From NCBI GenBank assembly GCA_041398825.1, contig JAWKTX010000003.1, positions 310,001-374,000 on the forward strand: DNA of 64,000 nucleotides. Direction: 5' to 3'. Below are positions 16,983 through 25,547 of this stretch, one piece after another (position 1 is the first letter of the stretch; every line of letters begins with the position of its first letter). This stretch comes from Planctomycetaceae bacterium (GTDB taxonomy: Bacteria; Planctomycetota; Planctomycetia; Planctomycetales; Planctomycetaceae). Under the pieces are notes generated by a model. That model was not told where the DNA came from. It saw only the letters and a program-made list of their open reading frames with translations, and did no database searches. The translations under genes and the position numbers were made by a program.

Positions 16983-17786
16983 ACAGTCAGGAGAATCAGA
17001 GACTTTCAGTTCACTAAAATACTCTTCCCCTCTTCTTTGGGCGAAGTCCCGATCCCATGAATCTTCAAAGATGCTGGCTCGGGCACTTCTCGCTCCCGCT
17101 GCCTGTCAATTGAGCAGCCGGATTCATTTCGCCTGTTGATTAATCCTGTTTGATTAATAAAGTCTCCTGAGGTATCGGAACCACTGGCTCCAACGAACAC
17201 GTCTTCGGGGATTGATCGATCCTGTGCTGACATCGTCAAGTTCGATTGTCGGCGTGTTTGCATTGAAGCGGATTCCGAAGAACCTTGCCCGGGAGCTGCT
17301 AAACCTGCGAACCTTTACTTCGCGACAGGCTCTTCGATTCCAGCCGGCATCAAATTTGGAACGGTTTCTGCATCGCCACACCCCGTCGAAGCATTCTTTT
17401 GGTATCTCGAAAGCGAAAACAGAAGACAAATCGAGGGGGGAACGTGATGTCATACGATCGAAATTGCAACGCAGGCTGCAGCAGAACTCCACACGTCACT
17501 CCAAAAACACGGCAAAAGACTCACGTATCCAGAACCGAAGATTCTGACCTGGTCTCTACGCGAGCACCGGGACAACGCATCACAGGGTCGCACCGTTCAC
17601 CTCGGTACGACACAGGAACTCGCCATAACAAACATCTTTGAATTCAGGTGCGCTTGCCGTTCAATTGAGCAATCGCTCGAATAAGAAGCGATTATCATTG
17701 TCTGCGGAACATTTCAGTTCCTAAAACTGAATTGGTGACCAGACTTCCCTCCGGACAGCGGCAATTCAAACGGACTACTTCCAGGT
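16983..17786. other. Intergenic region, no clear gene
   Basis: About 800 bp between the divergent ECF operon and phoH. Several open frames of 60-112 codons exist on both strands, but none has a domain-like pattern, a good ribosome binding site or a signal peptide. It may hold the phoH promoter. No repeat was recognised here. Confidence 0.5.
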
Positions 17787-18932
17787 ATGGCCGAAGCAAC
17801 CATTAAACTCACGAACCACGAAGAAGCACTGGCTTTGTTCGGGACCTGCGACGAGAACCTGAAACAACTTTGCGAAGCGACCGGCACCCGCGTTGTGCTG
17901 CGCGACGGCAACATTCGAATCATGGGGAATCAGGCTCAGGTCGCTCAGTGCCGGGCAACACTGGAACAATGGCAATCCCTGCTGAAGAGGAAGGAAAGTC
18001 TGTCTGCTTCGGATGTTGCCATGTCACTTCAGACGGATTCCATCGATGCAATCTCTGGAAACGTGCGTAAAGAAGAACGACCAAGATACGCCCGGGAAAA
18101 GGAACCTGGCATGATTTCGAATCGAAATTCAAATCGCGAACGCGCATCGTCGTCTCGCTCTTCAGGACGAGCTCCTTCGTTCGATACATCATCAGCTGCG
18201 GATACACCATTGACCAGCCTCAACGAAGAACTCGTATCCTCCAGCCGTGTACTGCAGGAGCTGCGACGCGGACGCGATAAAGTGGGCAAAGTACGACCCA
18301 AGACGGATGGTCAGCGCCGTTACATGGAAGCGATTGAGGATCACCCGCTGGTTTTCTGTGAAGGGCCTGCGGGCTGCGGTAAGACGTATCTGGCGGTCGC
18401 GATGGCACTCGAAGCTTTGCGGAGAGAGGAAGTCCGCAAGATAATTCTGGTGCGGCCAGCGGTCGAAGCGGGGGAAAAACTGGGGTTTCTCCCCGGGGAT
18501 ATGTTTGCCAAAGTCAATCCCTACCTGCGCCCACTGCTCGATGCAATCAACGATATGCTGGAATTCGATCAGGTACGGCGGTACATGAGCAACGATGTCA
18601 TCGAAATTGCCCCCCTGGCTTTTATGCGGGGAAGAACGCTGAATGACACCTTTATCATTCTGGATGAAGGCCAAAACACGACAATCACACAGATGAAGAT
18701 GTTTTTAACCCGAATGGGAATCAATTCCAGGATTATTGTTACAGGAGATTCCTCGCAGAATGACCTGCCCAAGGGAACTCGCAGTGGACTTTCTGACGGC
18801 ATGCAGCGACTTGCACATGTGGATGGGGTTGCGATAATCCGAATGACCGGACAGGATATTGTCCGACACCGACTGGTTCGTGAAATAGTTTCGGCGTACG
18901 AAACGGAGGGACACTCGCCACAGGGCGAGTGA
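17787..18932 (+). CDS. PhoH family P-loop ATPase
   Basis: The 381-residue protein has an N-terminal KH-like/PhoH-associated region at 1-75 (TIKLTNHEEALALFG), a low-complexity Ser/Arg-rich linker at about 75-150, and the PhoH ATPase domain at about 165-375. Walker A is GPAGCGKT with K199 and Walker B is FIILDEGQNTT with D293/E294. VTGDSSQNDLP and the terminal VRHRLVREIVSAYE are also typical. PhoH (YbeZ type) usually works with the YbeY endoribonuclease in RNA metabolism. Here the next gene is the 7TM-HD phosphohydrolase, a common neighbour, but no YbeY gene follows. A short CACTCGCC/GGCGAGTG hairpin spans its stop codon. Confidence 0.92.
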   Translation: MAEATIKLTNHEEALALFGTCDENLKQLCEATGTRVVLRDGNIRIMGNQAQVAQCRATLEQWQSLLKRKESLSASDVAMSLQTDSIDAISGNVRKEERPRYAREKEPGMISNRNSNRERASSSRSSGRAPSFDTSSAADTPLTSLNEELVSSSRVLQELRRGRDKVGKVRPKTDGQRRYMEAIEDHPLVFCEGPAGCGKTYLAVAMALEALRREEVRKIILVRPAVEAGEKLGFLPGDMFAKVNPYLRPLLDAINDMLEFDQVRRYMSNDVIEIAPLAFMRGRTLNDTFIILDEGQNTTITQMKMFLTRMGINSRIIVTGDSSQNDLPKGTRSGLSDGMQRLAHVDGVAIIRMTGQDIVRHRLVREIVSAYETEGHSPQGE

Positions 18933-19135
18933 CTCGAAATGAAACAGCCAGTCAGCGAGACGAACGCAACTTCGTCTACGGTTTAAAAAATGGCTGTTCA
19001 TGACATCGACAGCTCGGCGAGTTTGCCGGGTGGCAGTGAGCATTCGGCGAATCTGCGACCGAACCGTTTCCAACTTCGGCTGTGCGATGGAATCGCAACG
19101 GCGCTTTACAGATTCTTCCAGCCCGGATAAGCGCC

Positions 19136-21475
19136 ATGTCATTCTTTGGAACCCGGCGGCCTCGCCAGGCGCGAGTGTACAGGCCGACGCCGTCTCTCTG
19201 GGATCGCCTGAAGAACTCGATCACCGACTTCCGTACCCTGACACAACTGGGCATCGCTACGCTTGCGATCATTCTGCTGTTGCTGGCAGGACAATCCTGG
19301 AAGTCCCGATTCACTTTCCGCGCCGGACAGTTTGCAACGGTTGGAATCCAGTCACGCGTGGAATTCGAGGTATTAAATGTTCTGGAAACTCAGCGACTGA
19401 AAGTCGAAGCGGAACGAAACGCACCGCTGGTCTTCCAGCAGGATTCCACCGTAATCGATCGCCTCCAGTCGCAGTTTCGTGACCATCTGAGTGAAATCGC
19501 CAATGCGGAACAGCTGGAAACAGTCTCCGCGAGAACACGGGAAGCGTTCGGTCTGGAGACCGGAGACCCAACGACGCAGGAAGCCACCTTTCGTAACATG
19601 AAGGATGTCCTGACTCGAGCGATGGAGTCTTCGGGAAACCGAATCGACGAACTCGTGCTTCAGTTCTCGCAAATCCTGGGTGGCGCAAGATTGCTGGGAG
19701 TCATCGACACGCAAACCGCGCTGCGTCTGCCGCGTGTCATTGCCGGTGTCAATAATACGCCTGAAAGCAAACCCCGTGAGCTGCTTAGAAATCGTCCGGT
19801 AAGAATCGACGACGCTGGCGGAATCACTATCCAATACGATGTGCTCGCGTCGATTCTGCTTGAGGAGCAGCTGAAGGAAACGGGGAGACTCGGAAAAGTC
19901 TGGCCGAGCGATGAATTGGCGGACCTTCGAGCGATTCGCGGTCCAGTGGAAACCTGGCTGCATCGCAACCTTCGCAATCAGTTGCAGCTGAACGCCGAGG
20001 CCACAGAGGAAGCGCTTCGGGAAGCCGGCGAAAAGTCGCCCCAGAGAAACGACATCTTTGCCCAGGGGGCGGTACTGGTTCCGGCAGGAACCCAGCTGAC
20101 CGCAGACGAACAGATCGCTTTGCTGTGGCACGAATACGAAAACTACGAAGCGCAGGTCCCCTTCAGCAAACGATTGCTGCGATTGTTCGGGACTTCGGTA
20201 ATGTTGATTCTGATGGTGGTTCTTTTTGGCGCTTTCCTTCAGTTTGTTAGTCCGGAATTGCTGGTCGAAACGCCGCGGCTCCTGAGCTTTGTTGTCATGT
20301 GCGCGATCACTGTGCTGCTGGCAAACATGGCAAGCCGTGATCCCTGGCGAGCAGAAATCGTACCGCTGGTTGCAGCTGTCATGATTACGGCCATTGCCTA
20401 CAGTCAGGTCATTGCCATTCTGACAGCATTTTGTCTATCACTGCTGATCTCGATGTCAACGCTCGGAGATCTCGGCCACTTCATCATGCTGATTACGGTC
20501 AGCGTCACGTCCATCGTTCCGCTCAGACGTATCAAGTCCCGTATGACGATGGCAAGGGCCGGATTTGTGCTGGCCCTGGTGGCATTTCTTGCTGTCTGGG
20601 GCGTTGCCATCATTCAGGCACACGGAGCCGAAGATGCCTGGAGAAACCCTCAAATTGTTACCACGGCCCTGAAGTTTTCGGGGTGGGCTTTGATTTGTTC
20701 TCACCTGGTGATCTTTAACCTCCCATTCATTGAATCGGCATTTGGCATCGTCACGGATATCAGTCTTGTCGAACTCTCTGCCGTTTCACACCCCCTGCTA
20801 CAGGAGCTGGCTCGCCGCGCTCCTGGTACTTATAACCACTCGATGACGGTGGCCACGATTGCCGAAGCCGCGGCCGAGGCAATCGGCGCGAATGGGCTGT
20901 TGACGCGCGTCGGTGCTTACTTCCATGACATTGGGAAAATGATGAAGCCGGAGTACTTCATCGAGAACATGACGGAAGGCTCAGAGAACCACCATAAATC
21001 TCTGGCTCCGGCGATGAGCACGCTCATCATCATCGGTCATGTCAAAGAAGGCATCGAACTGGCAGAAGAAAACAACCTGCCGGACAGTCTGATTCAGTTT
21101 ATTGAGCAGCATCATGGGACAACTCTGGTCGAGTACTTTTTTCATGAAGCCACTCGAAAGGCGGATGTGGATCACAGAACGGACGCTGACGAATCTTCCT
21201 TCCGGTATCCGGGCCCGAAGCCTCAGTCCCGTGAAACGGCAGTGTTGATGCTGGCCGATGCGGTCGAAAGCGCCAGTCGATCTTTAAAGGAACCAACACC
21301 CAAGAGAATCCAGTCGCTGGTTCATGAGATTACCATGAAGCGATTGCTGGATGGCCAGTTCGATCAATGCGACCTTAAAATGACCGAGATCCGAGTGGTC
21401 GAAGAGAGTCTGATTAAGTCATTGCTCGCAGCTCACCATGGACGAGTAAAATATCCAGGCCAGCGGACAGCGTAA
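19136..21475 (+). CDS. 7TM-HD family phosphohydrolase (PgpH/YqfF-like)
   Basis: The protein has 779 residues from the ATG at 19136 (MSFFGTRRPRQARVY). The frame opens at 19082, but the added 18 residues have no ribosome binding site. One membrane segment lies at about 35-55. An extracytoplasmic 7TMR-HDED domain covers about 60-330. A block of seven membrane segments lies at about 340-540. A cytoplasmic HD domain covers about 560-720 with NHSMTVATIAEAAAEAIG, H597/D598 in YFHDIGKMMKPEYF and the downstream HHKSLAP histidines. PgpH of this family hydrolyses cyclic di-AMP. The same activity here is an inference. Confidence 0.9.
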   Translation: MSFFGTRRPRQARVYRPTPSLWDRLKNSITDFRTLTQLGIATLAIILLLLAGQSWKSRFTFRAGQFATVGIQSRVEFEVLNVLETQRLKVEAERNAPLVFQQDSTVIDRLQSQFRDHLSEIANAEQLETVSARTREAFGLETGDPTTQEATFRNMKDVLTRAMESSGNRIDELVLQFSQILGGARLLGVIDTQTALRLPRVIAGVNNTPESKPRELLRNRPVRIDDAGGITIQYDVLASILLEEQLKETGRLGKVWPSDELADLRAIRGPVETWLHRNLRNQLQLNAEATEEALREAGEKSPQRNDIFAQGAVLVPAGTQLTADEQIALLWHEYENYEAQVPFSKRLLRLFGTSVMLILMVVLFGAFLQFVSPELLVETPRLLSFVVMCAITVLLANMASRDPWRAEIVPLVAAVMITAIAYSQVIAILTAFCLSLLISMSTLGDLGHFIMLITVSVTSIVPLRRIKSRMTMARAGFVLALVAFLAVWGVAIIQAHGAEDAWRNPQIVTTALKFSGWALICSHLVIFNLPFIESAFGIVTDISLVELSAVSHPLLQELARRAPGTYNHSMTVATIAEAAAEAIGANGLLTRVGAYFHDIGKMMKPEYFIENMTEGSENHHKSLAPAMSTLIIIGHVKEGIELAEENNLPDSLIQFIEQHHGTTLVEYFFHEATRKADVDHRTDADESSFRYPGPKPQSRETAVLMLADAVESASRSLKEPTPKRIQSLVHEITMKRLLDGQFDQCDLKMTEIRVVEESLIKSLLAAHHGRVKYPGQRTA

Positions 21476-21539
21476 CCCCAGAGTTCGGTTCGTCTGCCGA
21501 GGACCGCGGATAGATCCGGAGACTTCGACAGACAAGTCC

Positions 21540-21557
21540 GTGTGAATCACTTCACAC
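21540..21557. terminator. Weak hairpin after HD phosphohydrolase gene
   Basis: GTGTGAA at 21540-21546 pairs with TTCACAC at 21551-21557 around TCAC. It sits in the convergent gap 65 bp after the HD gene. No T-run follows, so a terminator role is tentative. Confidence 0.25.
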
Positions 21558-21650
21558 TCCCTCGCCGCATTCGAGTGGCAGGTGAACTGGCTGTCATGAT
21601 GAGTCTCATTCCTGCTGACATCAGGGCGATGTGCGGGCTGGACAGACGTA

Positions 21651-21748
21651 ACAGCCTGTTGAAGACCGGGACCAGCTCGAGCAGAAGACCTTAATACACG
21701 ACGCTTTACAGCCGTCCAGCGGGCCTGTCCTGATTTTTCGACGGACAA
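21651..21748 (+). repeat. Palindromic intergenic element, copy 1
   Basis: This roughly 98-bp element starts CAGCCTGTTGAAGACCGGG and ends near CCTGTCCTGATTTTTCGACGG. The ends are imperfect inverted repeats. Internal blocks (CAGCTCGAGCAG, AGACCTTAATACACGACG, CAGCCGTCCAGCG) recur in the copies at 56534 and 63748. It fills the convergent gap between the HD gene and the DUF900 lipoprotein gene. Confidence 0.7.
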
Positions 21749-23392
21749 CTAACGGCGAATGTGTCGAACCAGACGAAACACAGGCGGTGTTGCAAGCAGG
21801 TTTCGGTTCTGCACGGATTGCCCGAGGAACAACCCCTGAACATCTCTCATCACTTCAGGCATGTCACCGTAGTAAATGTGACCGGTATCAAACCACCTGT
21901 CTGAAAGTGCGGACACATCGACCAGTTCAAACGCATCTTTTCTTGCGATCTGCAGCGAGTATTCACTGAGTAGTCCGAGAGGATCCCAGCCATTCAGCTG
22001 TTTCGAAAACTGCAATGCCTTGTCGTGCTTTGAGGCATACACGGTAAAACGACTGCTGAATGGGCGGATGCGGTCTGCTGTCCGTTCGGCAAAATCTCTT
22101 GAACTGATATCCGGCGCGGCCATCGCAACAGCATCAAACATCCGAACGGGCGTCCCGGAAGGCCCCAGGCGATCCGCCATTGTCTTCAGCGACTCTGTGA
22201 CCAGATGATTTCCCATACTGTGAACGATTAAATGAATGCGTTCAGCTCCGGCTCGAGCGGCGATCGCTTCGATGACTGTCAGAAAATCTTCACATGATTC
22301 GTCAGCTCGCCGCAAATCATTTGTGTAGTTCCAGCGATTCAGACCTTCTGTTTCACTGCCAGCAGGCCAACTGAAAAACATGGCCGCCCCCTGATAATTC
22401 ATGTCATAGGCAATCTGCGCAGTTCTTCGCGCGGCGTCCCGAAATGATGCGCTGTATCCATGAACGAACAACATCAATTGTCGTTGTGGTCGCGTGTCCA
22501 GGTCCGCTCGAAGTGAACGCCAGAATTCCTCATCCTGCTTTAACTGAATCTGCATCAGCACAACATGTCGAGCCGGATCCTGAGTGAACTCCAGAGCCAG
22601 CACAGACGGCTCGGGCAATGTCCCCGGTGCTCGTCGGTATGGCATACTCACTTCGCAAACACCATAGGTAACGGTTCCTCGCTGAGCTCCAAAATACATA
22701 TCCGGATCTGTGGAGGCTCTTGGACTGTCTTCTGGCTGTCTGTTTGTCGCGAAGTAGACGAGTTCATTGGAATATCCCTGTCTTTGTAATTGAGCCCCCG
22801 GCCGCCGAATAACGGTTGATGGCGCTGCCGTGGCTTCAGCCTGCCTGCGCCGTTCTGTGGCAGCGGAAACATGTCCTTCAATCACTTGCGGAACCGCAGC
22901 AAGATCATCCCGTGGTTCCATTTGCTCCTGCTGGGACGGTAGGGGACTGAAACTTTCGCGAGGTGCAGCCATCGGCGAGGTGGGTTCTTCCGAATCCCAT
23001 GGAGGTTCTTCGAAAACCAGTCCACTCTCTTCTTCCTGTGGCATTTCCAGGGCAGCGACCGGGGGAAACTGGGGAGGAGACTCAGACTTCTTCTTCGAAG
23101 GTGGCGGTTTCGGAACTCCGAATTTCTCTGAAGAACCCGGGAGCTCTTCAACCGTGACTGGATCCAATCCAGCGGCAGAAACTGCTGTTTCTGCCGACGA
23201 TTCCGGAAGGTTCGGTTCGGCGAAGGGAAACTCACCTGCCTGCCGCGGCAGTTCGGCCGACTGAAAGACTGCTTCTTCCACCCTGGAACTGGCGTTGTCG
23301 GGCGCTGACGATCGAGACTTTTCAGCACCACATCCGGCACAAATCAGCAGGAGCAGTACCGCGATCCGCAATTCAGGCATCTGTGAAGGCAT
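21749..23392 (-). CDS. DUF900-type alpha/beta-hydrolase lipoprotein
   Basis: The protein has 547 residues from the ATG at 23392, where a lipoprotein leader begins (MPSQMPELRIAVLLLLICAG, then Cys at about 21). The upstream open frame to 23683 is not protein-like. Residues 22-190 are a Pro/Glu/Ser-rich, probably disordered linker. Residues 200-530 are an alpha/beta hydrolase of the DUF900 family: YFATNRQPEDSP, oxyanion region LMLFVHGYSASFRDA, FFSWPAG, and nucleophile Ser in LIVHSMGNHL. Anchoring is at a membrane after lipid modification. The substrate is unknown, probably an ester. It is convergent with the HD gene. Confidence 0.83.
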   Translation of the reverse strand: MPSQMPELRIAVLLLLICAGCGAEKSRSSAPDNASSRVEEAVFQSAELPRQAGEFPFAEPNLPESSAETAVSAAGLDPVTVEELPGSSEKFGVPKPPPSKKKSESPPQFPPVAALEMPQEEESGLVFEEPPWDSEEPTSPMAAPRESFSPLPSQQEQMEPRDDLAAVPQVIEGHVSAATERRRQAEATAAPSTVIRRPGAQLQRQGYSNELVYFATNRQPEDSPRASTDPDMYFGAQRGTVTYGVCEVSMPYRRAPGTLPEPSVLALEFTQDPARHVVLMQIQLKQDEEFWRSLRADLDTRPQRQLMLFVHGYSASFRDAARRTAQIAYDMNYQGAAMFFSWPAGSETEGLNRWNYTNDLRRADESCEDFLTVIEAIAARAGAERIHLIVHSMGNHLVTESLKTMADRLGPSGTPVRMFDAVAMAAPDISSRDFAERTADRIRPFSSRFTVYASKHDKALQFSKQLNGWDPLGLLSEYSLQIARKDAFELVDVSALSDRWFDTGHIYYGDMPEVMRDVQGLFLGQSVQNRNLLATPPVFRLVRHIRR

Positions 23393-23755
23393 TGTCGGTT
23401 CCGTCCGAATCAGGAAATGCCAGTAGTTTGGAGGAAACACCTGGTTCAGGATGTTTCGGGTGACTTTTGTGGTCGGCCATCCGGCGGATACAGAAATCAC
23501 AGGATGCAAAACCAGTCTAAGGTATCGGCTCGTCCGGGAAAGCAGATGCCTGAATCGCTTGACAGTTCGGCTTTGGTGGGCAATCATCGACTCAGGGCAA
23601 TTCTGCTCACACCTGCTGCGGATCCGGGCAATATACCTACCTTCAGCAGATCTCCTCAAGGGGGTTGCCAACGGGCGGACCAAAACGGACTGACGGCACC
23701 ATTCATCGTTTGCTTGACTTCGGTATAAGCGGCGTCTGTAGAACAGAGGCGAATC
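23393..23755. other. Divergent intergenic region
   Basis: About 360 bp between the DUF900 lipoprotein gene (-) and the STAS gene (+). An open frame continues upstream of the lipoprotein start, but its translation lacks any pattern. No promoter was identified with confidence. Confidence 0.4.
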
Positions 23756-24115
23756 ATGGCGAATACATCTGAACGACGGATTGATATCGAAACGGTAGAG
23801 GGTGTTACGGTAGCACGGCTACTCGAACGCAAAATTCTGGACGAAGCCAACATCGAAGCTCTCGGCCAGGAAATGTTTGCAATGGTTGAACAGGATGGGC
23901 ACAACAAGATCATTCTGGATTTCAGTTTGGTTGAGTACCTGTCAAGTGCGGCACTGGGCAAGCTCGTCACAATGCACAAGAAGGTGCAGGCCGTGGGTGG
24001 GAAGGTGGTCCTTTGCAACATTCAGCGAGACATTGTGGACGTATTTAAGATCACCAAGCTGGATAAGGTGTTGACGCTGTGCTCGGACCTGGATGATGCT
24101 CTGTCCCGATTCTAG
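23756..24115 (+). CDS. STAS anti-sigma factor antagonist (RsbV/SpoIIAA-like)
   Basis: The protein has 119 residues and one STAS domain: GVTVARLLERKILDEANIEAL, LDFSLVEYLSSAALGKLV and a final KLDKVLTLCSDLDDAL. The phosphorylatable Ser expected in SpoIIAA-type antagonists is present (EYLSSAALG), unlike in the STAS protein at 796-1128. A kinase of the RsbW type is encoded about 90 bp downstream, so the two form a partner-switching pair. The sigma factor or other target they control is not in the window. Confidence 0.9.
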   Translation: MANTSERRIDIETVEGVTVARLLERKILDEANIEALGQEMFAMVEQDGHNKIILDFSLVEYLSSAALGKLVTMHKKVQAVGGKVVLCNIQRDIVDVFKITKLDKVLTLCSDLDDALSRF

Positions 24116-24203
24116 TCCAAATCGCATGCAGCGACCGTTCCTGCCCGATATCTTTGCTGGTGACAGTCGGAGCGGTCCCGAAACACCTGTGAGGATCGCT
24201 GCC

Positions 24204-24638
24204 ATGGCTGAGCCTGTCGCATTCGAAACAACAATTCCCAGCAATACTGCCGATGGCCTGGCAGCACAGGAGAAGATCGTTTCGCTGATGGAGCGATGGG
24301 AATACAGTTCCCGGGATGTTTTCGCGATGCGATTGTCTCTGGAAGAAGCTGTCACCAATGCGATTCGACACGGTAATCGATTCTCAGAAGAGAAGGTTGT
24401 CTACATCTTCTGCGAAATCAACGATCAGCAGATGAAGGTAATCGTGCGCGATCAGGGCGAAGGATTCGTGCCGGAAGAGATCCCGGATCCCACAGCTGCG
24501 GAATACATTGAACGCCCCAACGGTCGTGGCCTGCTTTTGATGCGAGCTTATCTTTCTCACTGCGAATACACAGAGGGTGGTCGCTGCATTACCATGGTTC
24601 GGGAACGCAACAGTGAACTCCCGATACTCGACGACTGA
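24204..24638 (+). CDS. RsbW-like serine kinase / anti-sigma factor
   Basis: The protein has 144 residues from the ATG at 24204 (MAEPVAFETTIPS), set by GAGGA nine nt upstream. The frame is open from 24093 but would overlap the STAS gene. It is a GHKL ATPase of the RsbW/SpoIIAB class: N box RLSLEEAVTNAIRHGN, G1 VRDQGEGFVPEEIPDP and G2 PNGRGLLLMRAYLSH. It should phosphorylate the STAS antagonist encoded just upstream and bind a partner when the antagonist is phosphorylated. Confidence 0.9.
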   Translation: MAEPVAFETTIPSNTADGLAAQEKIVSLMERWEYSSRDVFAMRLSLEEAVTNAIRHGNRFSEEKVVYIFCEINDQQMKVIVRDQGEGFVPEEIPDPTAAEYIERPNGRGLLLMRAYLSHCEYTEGGRCITMVRERNSELPILDD

Positions 24639-24887
24639 ATGGTTTCTGAACAGCGAATCGCCTGATAAGCAGATTCCCGGCTCCGGTTCAGTTCCGGCCC
24701 GCAGGTTTTTCGGTTGCCTCCGGATTTCGCAGAATGTTCGCTGCTCTGCTGCAGGCAGCGTTGTGATCTGTCAGTCGCAACGAAAGGTGTTTGCTTTTCA
24801 GTCTTCGTAGCTCGTGGCTCCTTTTTCTCCGCGGGGAGCTCAGTTACAATTTCGTGCTGACGAAACAAACAGCACACGGGAACAGAA

Positions 24888-25373
24888 ATGTCTGATTTTG
24901 AAGAGAAACTGCAGCGAGCCATTCAACGCGGCAAGCAATTCCGGGATGCCGACGGCGAATCCGCTGGAGAACAGGCTCGAACCGAAGAAGAGCTGCGTGC
25001 GATTCATTCCGGGCTTCGAAATGAACTGGCCGAACACATTGAGCAGTGTCTGCGCAAGCTCGCCGATCATTTTCCAGGGTTCGAATTCACAACGGTGCTG
25101 AATGAAAAAGGCTGGGGCGCGAGGATCAGTCGCGACGATCTCAACCTGAAGGCTGGCAATTCCCGATCAGATTACAGTCGACTGGAAATCCTTGTCCGTC
25201 CGTTTTCCGATGCACACATCCTGGAAATTGCCACCAAGGGGACAATCCGCAATCGAGAGTCCCTGAACCGTACCAACTTCAAATTTCTGAATGAAGCGGA
25301 CCTCGAGACACTTCGACAAATGGTTGACTGTGTTGTACTGGAATTCGCAGAGCAGTTTTCCGCCCAGCGGTAG
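24888..25373 (+). CDS. Conserved-looking hypothetical protein
   Basis: The protein has 161 residues and is not recognised. It begins MSDFEEKLQRAIQRGKQFRDA and is rich in Glu, Arg and Leu, with predicted long helices at 1-65. A mixed alpha/beta part follows (FEFTTVLNEKGWGARISRDDL, SRLEILVRPFSDAHILEIATKGTIRN). A GGGAACAG stretch precedes the ATG at a plausible distance. It has no signal peptide or membrane segment, so it is cytoplasmic. Good codon use and a steady fold-like pattern argue that it is a real gene. It follows the partner-switching pair after 250 bp. Confidence 0.65.
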   Translation: MSDFEEKLQRAIQRGKQFRDADGESAGEQARTEEELRAIHSGLRNELAEHIEQCLRKLADHFPGFEFTTVLNEKGWGARISRDDLNLKAGNSRSDYSRLEILVRPFSDAHILEIATKGTIRNRESLNRTNFKFLNEADLETLRQMVDCVVLEFAEQFSAQR

Positions 25374-25547
25374 CTCAGGTCCTGCCTGGTGTGCCAGGAA
25401 TGTCTTTAGGACAGTGTCGTGTCCTGAACCAGAGACTTCCTGCGTCCGTCTCGTCCGTCGGGACAAGCGAATGCAGGAAATCTGGCTGATCGAATCGTCT
25501 CAGATCAAACGGATTCCCGACACGATTCACGCAGTCCCGCACAGAAC
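25374..25547. other. Convergent intergenic region with small palindromes
   Basis: This 174-bp gap between converging genes holds two short dyads, CCTGG-TGTG-CCAGG and AGGACA-GTGTCG-TGTCCT, within 25380-25431. Either could help terminate transcription. Neither has a T-run. Confidence 0.3.

Noticed and set aside
21481..21748. A ybeY gene after the HD phosphohydrolase
   Set aside because: No frame of suitable length with the H-x3-H-x5-H zinc motif is present in the gap.
22668..22678. AACGGTTCCT match to the REP core
   Set aside because: It is inside the DUF900 lipoprotein coding sequence, has no flanking similarity, and is expected by chance.
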